A stretch of DNA of 25,097 nt, from the NCBI GenBank assembly GCA_029287965.1, contig JARFQC010000012.1, positions 1-25,097 on the forward strand. The letters are read 5' to 3'. The stretch is from Arenicellales bacterium. Its GTDB lineage: Bacteria > Pseudomonadota > Gammaproteobacteria > BMS3Bbin11. The notes under the pieces are model-generated. The model was not told the origin of the DNA. It searched no databases and worked only from the letters and a program-made list of their open reading frames with translations. Position numbers and translations under genes: made by a program. This document shows positions 1 through 8,574 of the stretch, in pieces (the stretch's first letter is position 1; every line of letters starts with the position of its first letter).

Positions 1-546
1 GGCCTCATCGCTGCCCGGAAATGTTTTCAGCTTGTACTGCATCCGGTGCAGGACGAAATAGTCGTTGAGGTTCTTGATGCTGGTGGTGGCCTCGACGGCA
101 CAGATACGTGCGCCACCCAGCCCCAGAGCCGTCCGAACCCCAAGGTCTTTGTGGACGAGGAAGCCCTGGCCATCAAAGTAATTTACCCCGGTAAAATTGA
201 CCGCATCTTTCGTGTCACGGGTCAGCGTCCAGGTCGTGGTACGCGAAAGGATATCAATCTCGCCGCTCAACAGGGCATCAAATCGCTGCGCCGGAGGGAT
301 GGGCCGGTACTTCACCTTGTCCGGATCGTCAAACACTGCCGCAGCGACGGCCCGGCAAATATCGACATCGAGGCCGGACCATTTGCCTTTAGTGTCCTGT
401 GATGCGAACCCGGGCAGATGCGGATTGACGCCACAGCGTACGTGACCCCGCTGCTCGACCTCCTGCAAGGTGGCAGCGTTGGCTGATTGCGTGTAGCCGA
501 GTACGGATAGCGAAACGGCGATGAGTCTGAAAATTGTTCCTTTCAC
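1..546 (-). CDS. Amino-acid ABC transporter substrate-binding protein, AapJ/BztA type (partial, C-terminus beyond window)
   Basis: Reading from a GTG at 546 gives 182 codons open to the window edge. Residues 1-24 form a signal peptide: a basic start (MKGTIFR), a hydrophobic core, and an ANA cleavage site before ATLQEV. The mature start resembles the AapJ/BztA/YhdW family, with 'GHVRCGVN', 'LPGFASQDTKGKWSGLDVD', 'CRAVAAAVF', 'KVKYRPI', 'LSRTTTWT' and 'NFTGVNYFDGQGF'. Family members are about 340 residues, so roughly half is present. Known family role: periplasmic capture of L-amino acids for a four-gene ABC importer; the permease and ATPase genes would lie beyond the edge. The GTG is preceded only by a weak GAG. 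It was chosen because it gives a complete signal peptide and lies 31 bases after the preceding gene. Exact amino-acid specificity cannot be read from the sequence. Confidence 0.88.
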   Translation of the reverse strand, partial: MKGTIFRLIAVSLSVLGYTQSANAATLQEVEQRGHVRCGVNPHLPGFASQDTKGKWSGLDVDICRAVAAAVFDDPDKVKYRPIPPAQRFDALLSGEIDILSRTTTWTLTRDTKDAVNFTGVNYFDGQGFLVHKDLGVRTALGLGGARICAVEATTSIKNLNDYFVLHRMQYKLKTFPGSDEA

Positions 547-577
547 GATTTATCTACTCACGGTTGGTGATTGGTGA

Positions 578-904
578 TTACCAGCTGAACAGTGTCCAGC
601 TTGGCGGAGCGACTTCTGCACCCAGGGTATCGCGGCGCCACTCCATTTCGCCACTCCCGTTTGGATCTACCAGGGTATAGGGGGCACCGTACTTGGGCGT
701 CACCCGTATCATGTATACATTGTCATTGACGCTGTATTCTTCAATCTTGTGGTTCTCCCGCTGCTCGATTCGGACTGCAGGCTCAATGTCCGCAGAACTG
801 AATCCGGATTCCTCAATTTCCTCTGCGCCCTGTACCGCTATGCCTGTCAATGAAAGCAGGATGGTTGCAGAAACAGCGATTAATCGGGACTGGTAGATAT
901 TCAA
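578..904 (-). CDS. DUF2782 family small exported protein
   Basis: This 108-residue protein has a hydrophobic N-terminal segment (residues 8-25) ending near VQGA, consistent with Sec export. I see no lipobox cysteine. The C-terminal half contains 'NVYMIRVTPKYGAPYTLVDPNGSG' followed by 'MEWRRD', which matches the DUF2782 family pattern as I remember it; the family's function is unknown, and in Pseudomonas it is found near polA. The start appears to be TTG at 904: the frame closes at a TGA about 15 bases upstream and no ATG or GTG is available that keeps the signal segment. An upstream GAG lies at a plausible distance. It sits about 100 bases after glgP and 31 bases before the amino-acid binding protein. 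Family assignment is from recalled pattern; a role in glycogen or transport is not implied. Confidence 0.72.
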   Translation of the reverse strand: MNIYQSRLIAVSATILLSLTGIAVQGAEEIEESGFSSADIEPAVRIEQRENHKIEEYSVNDNVYMIRVTPKYGAPYTLVDPNGSGEMEWRRDTLGAEVAPPSWTLFSW

Positions 905-967
905 GGGCCTACTCGCTCATGCGATGTGTTATCAGGTATGGTGCAGCTATCGAACGGGCAATTCTAA

Positions 968-986
968 CCCAGGAAACATGCCCGGG
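968..986 (-). terminator. Weak hairpin after glgP
   Basis: On the minus strand CCCGGG and CCTGGG form a six-pair stem with one G-U pair and a 7-base loop, 22 bases after the glgP stop. It is followed by TTAGAATT rather than a run of T, so it is at best a weak terminator or a 3'-end stabilising hairpin. Confidence 0.3.
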
Positions 987-1007
987 AACACCTCGTTGAA
1001 AGGTTGC

Positions 1008-3530
1008 TCAGTTGCATGGCTCGATGAGGACAGGCCTGAATTCGGATGGCTTGACCGGCTTAAGCTTCCAGATGTCGCGGTTGTACTCTTCAATTGTCCG
1101 GTCAGATGAAAAACCACCCGACGATGACGTATTGGCAATACTCATGCGTGTCCAGCGTGATGCATCCCGATAGGCATCTGCAACATCCTGCTGCGCATCG
1201 ATGAAACTGCGGAAGTCAGCCAGCGTAAACCAGGGATCATAGGGTGCTTTCAGGCTGGCAATCAGATCATCGAAGATACCTTCTTCGAGAATATTGAAGT
1301 GGCCGGACTCGAGCAGCTTGAATACGTCAGCCAGGTCACTGTCCGTGGCAATGATTTCCTCGGGGTTGTAATGCCCGCGCAGTTCCATCAGCTCTTCGAC
1401 GTGATGACCGAAGAGGAAGAAATTATCTTCCCCTACTGCATCGAGGATTTCGATATTGGCGCCATCATAAGTGCCGATGGTAATCGCCCCGTTCATCATA
1501 AATTTCATATTTCCGGTACCGGAAGCTTCCTTGCCGGCCGTCGATATCTGTTCGGACAGATCGGTGCCGGGCGCAATGACCTCCATCGCGGACACACTGT
1601 AATTCGGCAGAAACGCCAGTTTGAGCCTGCCGTTGACATCCGGGTCGGCATTCACGACTGAAGCAACATTATTGATCAGCTTGATGATGTTCTTGGCGCG
1701 CGCATACCCGGGCGCTGCCTTGCCGCCGATCAGGACACAGCGGTCGGTCCAGTTGTCCAGCCTGCCCTGCTTGACTCGCAGGTACAGGTGGATGACATGC
1801 AGTACATTCAGCACCTGGCGCTTGTATTCATGTATGCGCTTGACCTGCACATCGAACATCGCATCGGCATTGAATTCGACGCCGCACTCTTTCAGCACCA
1901 GGTCTGCCAGGCGCTGCTTGTTTGACTTTTTAACGGCGCGCCAGCTTTCGTGAAACGAAGTATTGGACGGGTCGGCAAGCGGCGCCAGCTTCTCAACCTG
2001 TTCCATGTCATGCAGCCAATCACTGCCAATTTCGGCTGAGATCAATTCCGTCATGGACGGGTTTGCATGGGCTACCCAGCGCCTTGGCGTAACGCCGTTG
2101 GTCTTGTTGTTAAATATGTCCGGCCATAATTCATAGAAGTCCTTGAACAGGCCTTCCTTGAGCAGTTCAGAATGCAGCTGCGCAACACCGTTCACCGAAT
2201 AGCTGCCCGCTATCGCGAGATGAGCCATTCTGACCTGCGGGTGCGGCCCTTCTTCAATGATGGACATTCTTTGCAGGCGCGATATGTCGCCCGGCCACTT
2301 CAGTGATATTTCCCTGATCATTCTTGAATTGATTTCGTAAATGATCTCGAGTATTCGTGGCAGCAATCGCTCAAACAGCGATACCGGCCATTTCTCCAGT
2401 GCTTCAGGCAGTAGCGTGTGGTTGGTGTAGGCCATGGTGTGGCGTGTGATGTCCCAGGCATCGTCCCACTCCATGTGATTCTCATCCATCAGGATGCGCA
2501 TCAGCTCGGCTATGGCGATCGACGGATGCGTGTCGTTGAGCTGGAAGACGTTTCCGTCTGCGAAACCAGTCAGGTTGCCGTCATTGCATTCCAGCCAGAT
2601 GCGCAGTGCGTCTTTCAGGCTGGCCGATGCCAGGAAGTACTGCTGACGCAGACGCAGTTGCTTCCCGTTCTCACTGCTGTCATTGGGGTACAGCACCATG
2701 GTGATGGATTCAGCATGGTTTTTCTGTTCAACCGCCTCCGGGTAGTCACCGGCATTGAATTCATCGAGCGAAAACTCGTCCGTCGCGGCAGCCCGCCAGA
2801 GGCGCAGGGTATTCACCGTAGCGTTGCGGTAGCCGGAAACCGGCACATCGTAGGGAATGGCAAGAACATCCTGGGTGCCCAGCCATTCGTGATGGGCCTT
2901 GCCGCTGGCGTCGTGGATGATTTCCGTATGCCCGCCGAAATGTATGGTCTGGGTATACTCGGAACGTTTGATCTCCCACGGGTTGCCCTCTCTCAGCCAG
3001 TGGTCGGGCTCCTCTACCTGCTCACCGTTTTCAATGTGCTGTCTGAATATGCCGTACTCGTAACGCAAACCGTAGCCGGTAACCGGCAGCTGTAGCGCGG
3101 CACATGAATCCATGAAGCAGGCGGCCAGCCTGCCCAGGCCTCCGTTACCGAGTCCTGCATCGTGTTCATGCTGTTCGATGTTTTCCAGCTCGAAACAATA
3201 TCTCATCAGTGATTTGTCGATATTCTCACGCAAATCCATGTTGAGTAAGTGATTGCCCAGGGAGCGGCCAATCAGAAACTCGAGTGACAGATAGAAGGCA
3301 CGCTTGACGTTCTTGTCGTGATAGCTGTCCCAGGTGCGATGCCAGTTATCCATGATCCGGTCACGGGTTGTGTAGGCCAGTGCCTCGAACAGATTGTAGG
3401 GCCTGCAACCGGAAAAATAGCCCAGGTGGTTGGACAGGTAGTGAAGAAAGTCGTGTTCCAGCTTGTCCGGATCGTTGACCAGATCGGACACATCGGGGAG
3501 CCTAAGGTTGACAAATTTATTATTGCTCAT
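1008..3530 (-). CDS. glgP: Glycogen phosphorylase
   Basis: This GT35 phosphorylase of 840 residues is slightly longer than E. coli GlgP (815). It releases glucose 1-phosphate from non-reducing ends of glycogen or maltodextrin with a PLP cofactor. Visible motifs are 'EHDAGLGNGGLGRLAACF' near residue 160, 'VQVKRIHEYKRQVLN' and 'GGKAAPGY', and the PLP-lysine box 'EASGTGNMKF' with the lysine at about residue 676. The start is the ATG at 3530 (MSNNKFVNL), preceded by AGAGG about 10 bases upstream. The frame stays open further upstream, but that part would lie inside glgA and does not resemble the family. It follows glgA by 16 bases and is the last gene of the glycogen operon. Regulation by phosphorylation or AMP cannot be judged from the sequence. 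Confidence 0.97.
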   Translation of the reverse strand: MSNNKFVNLRLPDVSDLVNDPDKLEHDFLHYLSNHLGYFSGCRPYNLFEALAYTTRDRIMDNWHRTWDSYHDKNVKRAFYLSLEFLIGRSLGNHLLNMDLRENIDKSLMRYCFELENIEQHEHDAGLGNGGLGRLAACFMDSCAALQLPVTGYGLRYEYGIFRQHIENGEQVEEPDHWLREGNPWEIKRSEYTQTIHFGGHTEIIHDASGKAHHEWLGTQDVLAIPYDVPVSGYRNATVNTLRLWRAAATDEFSLDEFNAGDYPEAVEQKNHAESITMVLYPNDSSENGKQLRLRQQYFLASASLKDALRIWLECNDGNLTGFADGNVFQLNDTHPSIAIAELMRILMDENHMEWDDAWDITRHTMAYTNHTLLPEALEKWPVSLFERLLPRILEIIYEINSRMIREISLKWPGDISRLQRMSIIEEGPHPQVRMAHLAIAGSYSVNGVAQLHSELLKEGLFKDFYELWPDIFNNKTNGVTPRRWVAHANPSMTELISAEIGSDWLHDMEQVEKLAPLADPSNTSFHESWRAVKKSNKQRLADLVLKECGVEFNADAMFDVQVKRIHEYKRQVLNVLHVIHLYLRVKQGRLDNWTDRCVLIGGKAAPGYARAKNIIKLINNVASVVNADPDVNGRLKLAFLPNYSVSAMEVIAPGTDLSEQISTAGKEASGTGNMKFMMNGAITIGTYDGANIEILDAVGEDNFFLFGHHVEELMELRGHYNPEEIIATDSDLADVFKLLESGHFNILEEGIFDDLIASLKAPYDPWFTLADFRSFIDAQQDVADAYRDASRWTRMSIANTSSSGGFSSDRTIEEYNRDIWKLKPVKPSEFRPVLIEPCN

Positions 3531-3546
3531 CAGTCCGGAAACCTCT

Positions 3547-5019
3547 TCAGGGTTGGTATTGCTTGTATAGCTCAAGGTACTGGCGTGCGCTGCCGCTCCA
3601 GTCGTTCTCTTCTTGCATTGCATTGTTGACCAGCTGCTTCCACAGCTTTTGCCGTGAGCGCAACGCAAGGGCCTCGACGATCGCATTGACCAAGGCATCG
3701 GGGTGCTGGTCTTCAAACACGAAGCCATTGCCGCTGCCTTCCAGTATTGTCTGTTCCGTTGCATGGCTGACCGTATCCGCCAGCCCGCCGGTCTGGTGCA
3801 CGACGGGAGGGGTGCCGTAGCGCAGGCTGTACATCTGGTTGAGGCCGCAAGGTTCGAATCGGGACGGCATCAGAAACAGGTCTGCTCCGGCCTCTACCAG
3901 GTGTGCCAGTGCTTCCGAGTAACCAATGTGGAGATATACCCGATCCGGTGATTGTTCTGCCAGCGCGGCGAGACGCTGTTCGTAGTCGCTCTGCCCGCTG
4001 CCAAGCACGACAAAGCGCGCATTGGTCTCTTTCAGCAGACGGGGAATGGCATGCAGGAGCAGGTCGATGCCTTTCTGTTCCACCAGGCGCCCGATAAATC
4101 CGAGTACCGGCGCAGCATTGCGTTGTTGACGTGAGTTCGCGCCCAGGGCCTTGAGCAGGGCCTGGCGATTCTTGCGCTTGCTCGCAACGACATCCTTCTG
4201 CCCAGCAGAGTAATGTACCGGTATATGCGGATCGGATGACGGATCCCAGTCATCCGTATCAATGCCGTTCAGTATCCCGGTCAGCTTGTGCTGGCGTGAA
4301 CGTAACAGTCCTTCGAATCCGTAACCGTACTCCGGGGTGCAGATCTCCCGTGCATAGGTAGGACTGACCGTCGTGACATGGTCGGAAAAAACGATACCCG
4401 CCTTGAGCATGGAAAAACCGTTATAGAATTCCATTGCTTCATGCGACCACCATTCCCAGGGCAGCTTCAGCTGGTTGAATTCCTCGTGCGAATAATGCCC
4501 GCCATAGGCCAGGTTGTGGATGGTGAATATCTTGGTCAGGGCACGCTTTTCCTGTGACAGGAATGCAGGCACTAGCCCTGTCTGCCAGTCATTGCTGTGA
4601 ACCACGTCCGCAGCCCATCCGGTTCCTGCCGCATCAATCGCCAATGCTGCAACCGCCCTGGAAAAGCTCGCGTAACGTTCGGCGTTGTCCGGCCAGTCGT
4701 AACCTTCAGGACTGCTGTAGGGATTACCCGGCCGGCAGAACAGCTGGGGTATGTCGACCAGCCAGATCGGCACATCGTAACCGCTGTCCTGTACCTCGAT
4801 GATCCTTGCCTTGTGGGCCTGGCTGACGCCTTCGATCTGCAGCCAGCCGATGATGCGAAAGCTTTCTACCTTCTTCAGCAGTTCATGGTAGGCAGGCAGC
4901 ACGATTTTTACATCTGCACCGGCTTGAGCCAGTGCACGCGGTAAACTGTAGGCCACGTCTGCCAGGCCGCCGGTTTTAATCAACGGGTACATTTCGCTGG
5001 CTGTGAACAGTACTTTCAT
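3547..5019 (-). CDS. glgA: Glycogen synthase (ADP-glucose:glucan glucosyltransferase)
   Basis: This 490-residue GT5 enzyme extends alpha-1,4-glucan chains from ADP-glucose, the product of GlgC. The N-terminal ADP-glucose loop KTGGLADV has its lysine at residue 15. 'HSNDWQTGLVPAF' begins at residue 141, the C-terminal GT-B nucleotide loop 'GFIGRLVEQKG' lies at 307-317, and 'SRFEPCGLNQMYSLRYG' carries the conserved Glu at about 389. Length is close to E. coli GlgA (477). The ATG at 5019 puts the KTGGL motif at the usual distance from the N-terminus. The Shine-Dalgarno sequence is poor, but the gene starts 8 bases after the glgB stop, so translational coupling is likely. No frameshift or missing catalytic residue is seen. 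Confidence 0.97.
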   Translation of the reverse strand: MKVLFTASEMYPLIKTGGLADVAYSLPRALAQAGADVKIVLPAYHELLKKVESFRIIGWLQIEGVSQAHKARIIEVQDSGYDVPIWLVDIPQLFCRPGNPYSSPEGYDWPDNAERYASFSRAVAALAIDAAGTGWAADVVHSNDWQTGLVPAFLSQEKRALTKIFTIHNLAYGGHYSHEEFNQLKLPWEWWSHEAMEFYNGFSMLKAGIVFSDHVTTVSPTYAREICTPEYGYGFEGLLRSRQHKLTGILNGIDTDDWDPSSDPHIPVHYSAGQKDVVASKRKNRQALLKALGANSRQQRNAAPVLGFIGRLVEQKGIDLLLHAIPRLLKETNARFVVLGSGQSDYEQRLAALAEQSPDRVYLHIGYSEALAHLVEAGADLFLMPSRFEPCGLNQMYSLRYGTPPVVHQTGGLADTVSHATEQTILEGSGNGFVFEDQHPDALVNAIVEALALRSRQKLWKQLVNNAMQEENDWSGSARQYLELYKQYQP

Positions 5020-5027
5020 GTCTGCTG

Positions 5028-7202
5028 TCAGGCCGCTTTTACAAGAAACAGTGCGGCCAGTGGCGGCAGGGACAACTCGATCGAATCCGGCTGCCCCATC
5101 AGTGGTATTCCGCTGGTGTTCAACTCGCCTTGGTTGCCGGCATTACTGCCACCGTAGTAACTGGAATCAGTATTCAGGATTTCCCGGTAGGCACCCGACT
5201 CCGGCACGCCTATTCTGTAACGCGTGCGCGGCACTGGAGTAAAGTTCAGGATGCACACGACATGCTGCGACGACGACCAGCGCACCATGGACAGGATCGA
5301 CTGGTCATCGTCATGGCAGTCTATCCACTGGAATCCGTCATGGCTGAAATCGCGTTCATGCATGGCCGGCATATCGCGATATATCCGGTTGAGATCGGAG
5401 ACCAGCTGCTGAATACCGCGATGCGATGGTTCACCCGCAAGATGCCAGCTCAACGGTCGGGTACTGGACCACTCTTCCCACTGGCCGAATTCACAGCCCA
5501 TGAACAACAGCTTCTTGCCGGGATGCGCGTAGTGCCAGGCATACAGCAGGCGAAGATTGGCCCGTTTCTGCCATGCATCACCGGGCATCTTGTCCAGCAT
5601 GCTGCGTTTCAAGTGTACGACTTCATCGTGTGAAAAAGGCAGCACGAAATTTTCCGAGTAGGCATACATCTGGCTGAAGGTCAGCTTGTCATGGTGATGT
5701 TTGCGATAGATGGCGTCCTTCTGCATGTACTCCAGGGTGTCGTTCATCCATCCCATGTTCCATTTCATGGAGAACCCCAGTCCGCCGATGTAGACAGGCC
5801 GTGAAACCATTGGCCACGCAGTCGATTCTTCAGCGATGGTCAATGCGCCCGGGAACTGTGCATGCACGACTTCATTGAGTTCCTTGAGAAATTCTATCGC
5901 CTCCAGGTTCTCGCGCCCGCCGTACTCATTCGGCTCCCACTCCCCCTCTTCGCGCGAATAATCGAGGTAAATCATGGATGCGACGGCATCAACCCGCAGT
6001 CCGTCTATGTGGAATTCTTCCAGCCAGTAGACCGCGTTCGATACGAGGAAGTTTTTGACCTCGTTGCGCCCGTAATCAAACACCAGGGTGCCCCAGTCCT
6101 TGTGTTCGCCACGCTTGGGGTCAGCATGCTCGTAAGTGGCCTCACCGGTGAACTGCGCCAGTGCATGGGCGTCGCGGGGAAAATGTCCCGGTACCCAGTC
6201 CAGCAGCACACCGATGTCGTTTCGATGGCATTCATTGATTAAGAAACGTAAGTCATCAGGGCTGCCAAACCGGGCTGTCGGCGCGTAGAAGCCGGTTACC
6301 TGGTAACCCCAGGATTCATCGAGGGGATGCTCCATGATGGGCAGCAGTTCAATATGCGAATAGCCCAGGGCCTTAACATACTCGATCAGCCGGGGTGCGA
6401 TGTCGCGATAGTTTAGAAAATCGCCATGCTCGTCGCGTTGCCACGAACCGAGATGCAGTTCATAAATAGACACGGGTGTGCTCTGCCAGTCCCAGTGCTT
6501 GCGCCGGCTCATCCAGTCACCGTCCTGCCAGGGATAAACGCGGTTCTCGGCAATCAGGCTGTTAACCTGGGGACGCAGCGACATGCGCTGGGCATACGGA
6601 TCCACCTTGACCCGCAACTCGTCCTGTTGCGTGAGTATTTCGAACTGGTAGGCATCGTGCTCGCATAATCCCGGAATGAACAGCTCCCATATGCCTGAAT
6701 AGCCGCGATTGCGCATGGGATGCCGCAGACCGTGCCAGCCATTGAAATCACCGACCACGCTGACACGCCGGGTGTTGGGCGCCCAGACGGCAAACTGGCA
6801 CCCTTCGATACCATCGATGGTCTTCATGTGAGCGCCGAGGAACCTGTAGGCATGAAGATGCCGGCCTTCGGAAAACCAGTGCTGATCGAGGTCGCCTATC
6901 TGCGGGTCAAAGGTATAAGGGGAAATTGCACTATGCCGGTCCGTAGTACCTTTTTCTATCCAGCTCAATGTATAGTGAGGCGGCAGGGCCTTCGTCTGGC
7001 GTCTGCTCAGGCTAATCTCGAACAGGTCGGTGTTTTCACGACGCGCCATGGCGCCGAAGCCTTCGAGCTCGACTTCCTCTGCACTGGGCATGAAGGCACG
7101 CACCACGTACGCCTGGCCCTCGCGATGCAGGCCAAGGATATCGAAAGGATCGTGCAGCAGCCCCTGCTGTAACTGATCCTGTTTCTGCCTGGTTTCAACC
7201 AT
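5028..7202 (-). CDS. glgB: 1,4-alpha-glucan branching enzyme
   Basis: This GH13 branching enzyme of 724 residues introduces alpha-1,6 branches into the chains made by GlgA. An extra N-terminal domain (about 15-115) precedes the CBM48-like domain (about 120-225, 'FAVWAPNTRRVSVVGDFNGW'). The catalytic barrel follows, with nucleophile D405 in GLRVDAVAS, acid/base E458 in TIAEES, and D526 in FSHDEVVH. These three numbers equal those of the E. coli enzyme when the ATG at 7202 is used. That ATG also has GGAAGGA about 10 bases upstream and overlaps the malQ stop by 8 bases. Two upstream in-frame starts (7229 and 7271) lack a ribosome binding site and lie deeper inside malQ. A C-terminal beta domain is complete. 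Confidence 0.97.
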   Translation of the reverse strand: MVETRQKQDQLQQGLLHDPFDILGLHREGQAYVVRAFMPSAEEVELEGFGAMARRENTDLFEISLSRRQTKALPPHYTLSWIEKGTTDRHSAISPYTFDPQIGDLDQHWFSEGRHLHAYRFLGAHMKTIDGIEGCQFAVWAPNTRRVSVVGDFNGWHGLRHPMRNRGYSGIWELFIPGLCEHDAYQFEILTQQDELRVKVDPYAQRMSLRPQVNSLIAENRVYPWQDGDWMSRRKHWDWQSTPVSIYELHLGSWQRDEHGDFLNYRDIAPRLIEYVKALGYSHIELLPIMEHPLDESWGYQVTGFYAPTARFGSPDDLRFLINECHRNDIGVLLDWVPGHFPRDAHALAQFTGEATYEHADPKRGEHKDWGTLVFDYGRNEVKNFLVSNAVYWLEEFHIDGLRVDAVASMIYLDYSREEGEWEPNEYGGRENLEAIEFLKELNEVVHAQFPGALTIAEESTAWPMVSRPVYIGGLGFSMKWNMGWMNDTLEYMQKDAIYRKHHHDKLTFSQMYAYSENFVLPFSHDEVVHLKRSMLDKMPGDAWQKRANLRLLYAWHYAHPGKKLLFMGCEFGQWEEWSSTRPLSWHLAGEPSHRGIQQLVSDLNRIYRDMPAMHERDFSHDGFQWIDCHDDDQSILSMVRWSSSQHVVCILNFTPVPRTRYRIGVPESGAYREILNTDSSYYGGSNAGNQGELNTSGIPLMGQPDSIELSLPPLAALFLVKAA

Positions 7203-8574
7203 CACAACTGCGTCCTTCCGTTTCGACATACATACTGATCCGTTCTGCCAGGTCGCCCTCGCAGGCATCATCCGGCAGCAGCCACTGCCAGTTGCCCTCT
7301 ATCGTTCCCGGGGTATTCATCCTGTGTTCACTGCCCAGGCTTAGAAAATCCTGCATGGGGACGACCGACAACCATGCCTTGCTGGCCATTACGGAATCGA
7401 TCATGCCCCAGACCGGATCATCGTCCGGATCGATACTGAGCATCTCGTACACATTGTTGCGCTGTTCATCCGTCAATGATGCGAACCAGCCGGCCATTGT
7501 ATCGTTGTCGTGCGTGCCGGTGTAGGCAACTGTTTGGGCAGACATGTTCCACGGCTTGTGCGGATTGTCCTCGAATTCATCGAAGGCGAATTGTAATACG
7601 GCCATGCCCGGCAGCTTGAAACGCTCCTGCAGCTGGGTCACCTCCGGTGTGATGACACCCAGGTTTTCTGCAATCATGGGCACCTCGCCCAGCTGGTCCC
7701 TGATTGTTTCAAGCAAGGCTTCGCCCGGTGTCTTTTGCCAGTGCCCTTCAGCTGCGGTTTTGCTGTCGGCGTCTATCATCCAGACGGCTTCGAACCCGCG
7801 AAAATGGTCAATCCTGAATATATCCACCCACTCGAGCAGGTAACGGATGCGTGCCAGCCACCAGCTGAATCCATCTTTCTGCATGGCCTCCCAGTTGTAA
7901 TGCGGATTGCCCCAGTGCTGACCGGTCTCAGAAAAGTAATCGGGCGGCACACCGGATTCGTAAAGCAGCTGACCCTCGGCATCGAGCAGAAACCATTCCG
8001 GGTGTGCCCAGACGTCGGCGCTGTCGTGAGCGACGAATATGGGCAAGTCGCCGAACAGCAACACCCCCATGTCGCTGGCATGACGATGCAGCCCTTTCCA
8101 GTACTCCAGCAGCGAATACTGCTGCCACTTGACAGCCCGAATCTCTTCTTCGTGCTGCTTCGCGAGTGTCTCCAGCGCAGCAGGATCCCTGTCGCGATGC
8201 GCCGGCAGCCAATCGAACCAGGGACGCCCGGCATACAGCCGCTTGAGCGCCGTATACATCGCATAGTCATCCAGCCAGATGCTCTGTTCGCTACAGTACC
8301 GGTCAAAGTCCTCTCCGTGCGGATCAAGACCGAAGATCATCGCAGCTTCCGGGAACAGGCAGGGATCGACTGCAAAGGCTGACTGGGTCTGGTAAGGCGA
8401 GCCATCTTCATGCGGTACGCCCAGGGGTAAGAACTGCCAGACCTTGAGCCCCGCCTTTTCCATGAAGTCCAGCCAGTGATAGATGCGATTCGCATTCTCG
8501 GCCGAACCGAGCGAACGCAGATGCAACAGTACACCTGCAAGTCGGCAATCGAACACCTCTGATCTGTCCTTCAT
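7195..8574 (-). CDS. malQ: 4-alpha-glucanotransferase (amylomaltase, GH77)
   Basis: This 459-residue disproportionating enzyme transfers maltosyl and longer units between alpha-1,4-glucans and releases glucose. GH77 signatures are 'GSPYQTQSAFA' at 58-68, nucleophile D256 in 'DIFRIDHFRGFEAVW', acid/base E303 in AENLG, and the third carboxylate D356 in GTHDND. It is somewhat shorter than the usual 500-residue bacterial form and much shorter than the E. coli protein (about 690), which carries extra N-terminal domains. The N-terminal box reads RLAGVLLHLRSLG where RSSGVLLHPTSLPG is more common, a mild divergence. The ATG at 8574 overlaps the TGA of the GH57 gene (ATGA), and the gene ends 8 bases inside glgB. 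Position in the operon suggests recycling of short maltodextrins left by GlgP or the GH57 enzyme. Confidence 0.95.
   Translation of the reverse strand: MKDRSEVFDCRLAGVLLHLRSLGSAENANRIYHWLDFMEKAGLKVWQFLPLGVPHEDGSPYQTQSAFAVDPCLFPEAAMIFGLDPHGEDFDRYCSEQSIWLDDYAMYTALKRLYAGRPWFDWLPAHRDRDPAALETLAKQHEEEIRAVKWQQYSLLEYWKGLHRHASDMGVLLFGDLPIFVAHDSADVWAHPEWFLLDAEGQLLYESGVPPDYFSETGQHWGNPHYNWEAMQKDGFSWWLARIRYLLEWVDIFRIDHFRGFEAVWMIDADSKTAAEGHWQKTPGEALLETIRDQLGEVPMIAENLGVITPEVTQLQERFKLPGMAVLQFAFDEFEDNPHKPWNMSAQTVAYTGTHDNDTMAGWFASLTDEQRNNVYEMLSIDPDDDPVWGMIDSVMASKAWLSVVPMQDFLSLGSEHRMNTPGTIEGNWQWLLPDDACEGDLAERISMYVETEGRSCDG

Noticed and set aside
2418..3095. 225-codon open frame on the plus strand opposite glgP
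   Set aside because: Its composition mirrors the antisense of GlgP; there are no domain features or supporting context.
3531..3764. 78 extra N-terminal codons open in frame with glgP
   Set aside because: They overlap the end of glgA in another frame, have no family similarity, and the ATG at 3530 has a good ribosome site.
7203..7271. Longer GlgB start options at 7229 and 7271
   Set aside because: They lie inside malQ without ribosome sites, and catalytic residue numbering matches E. coli exactly from 7202.
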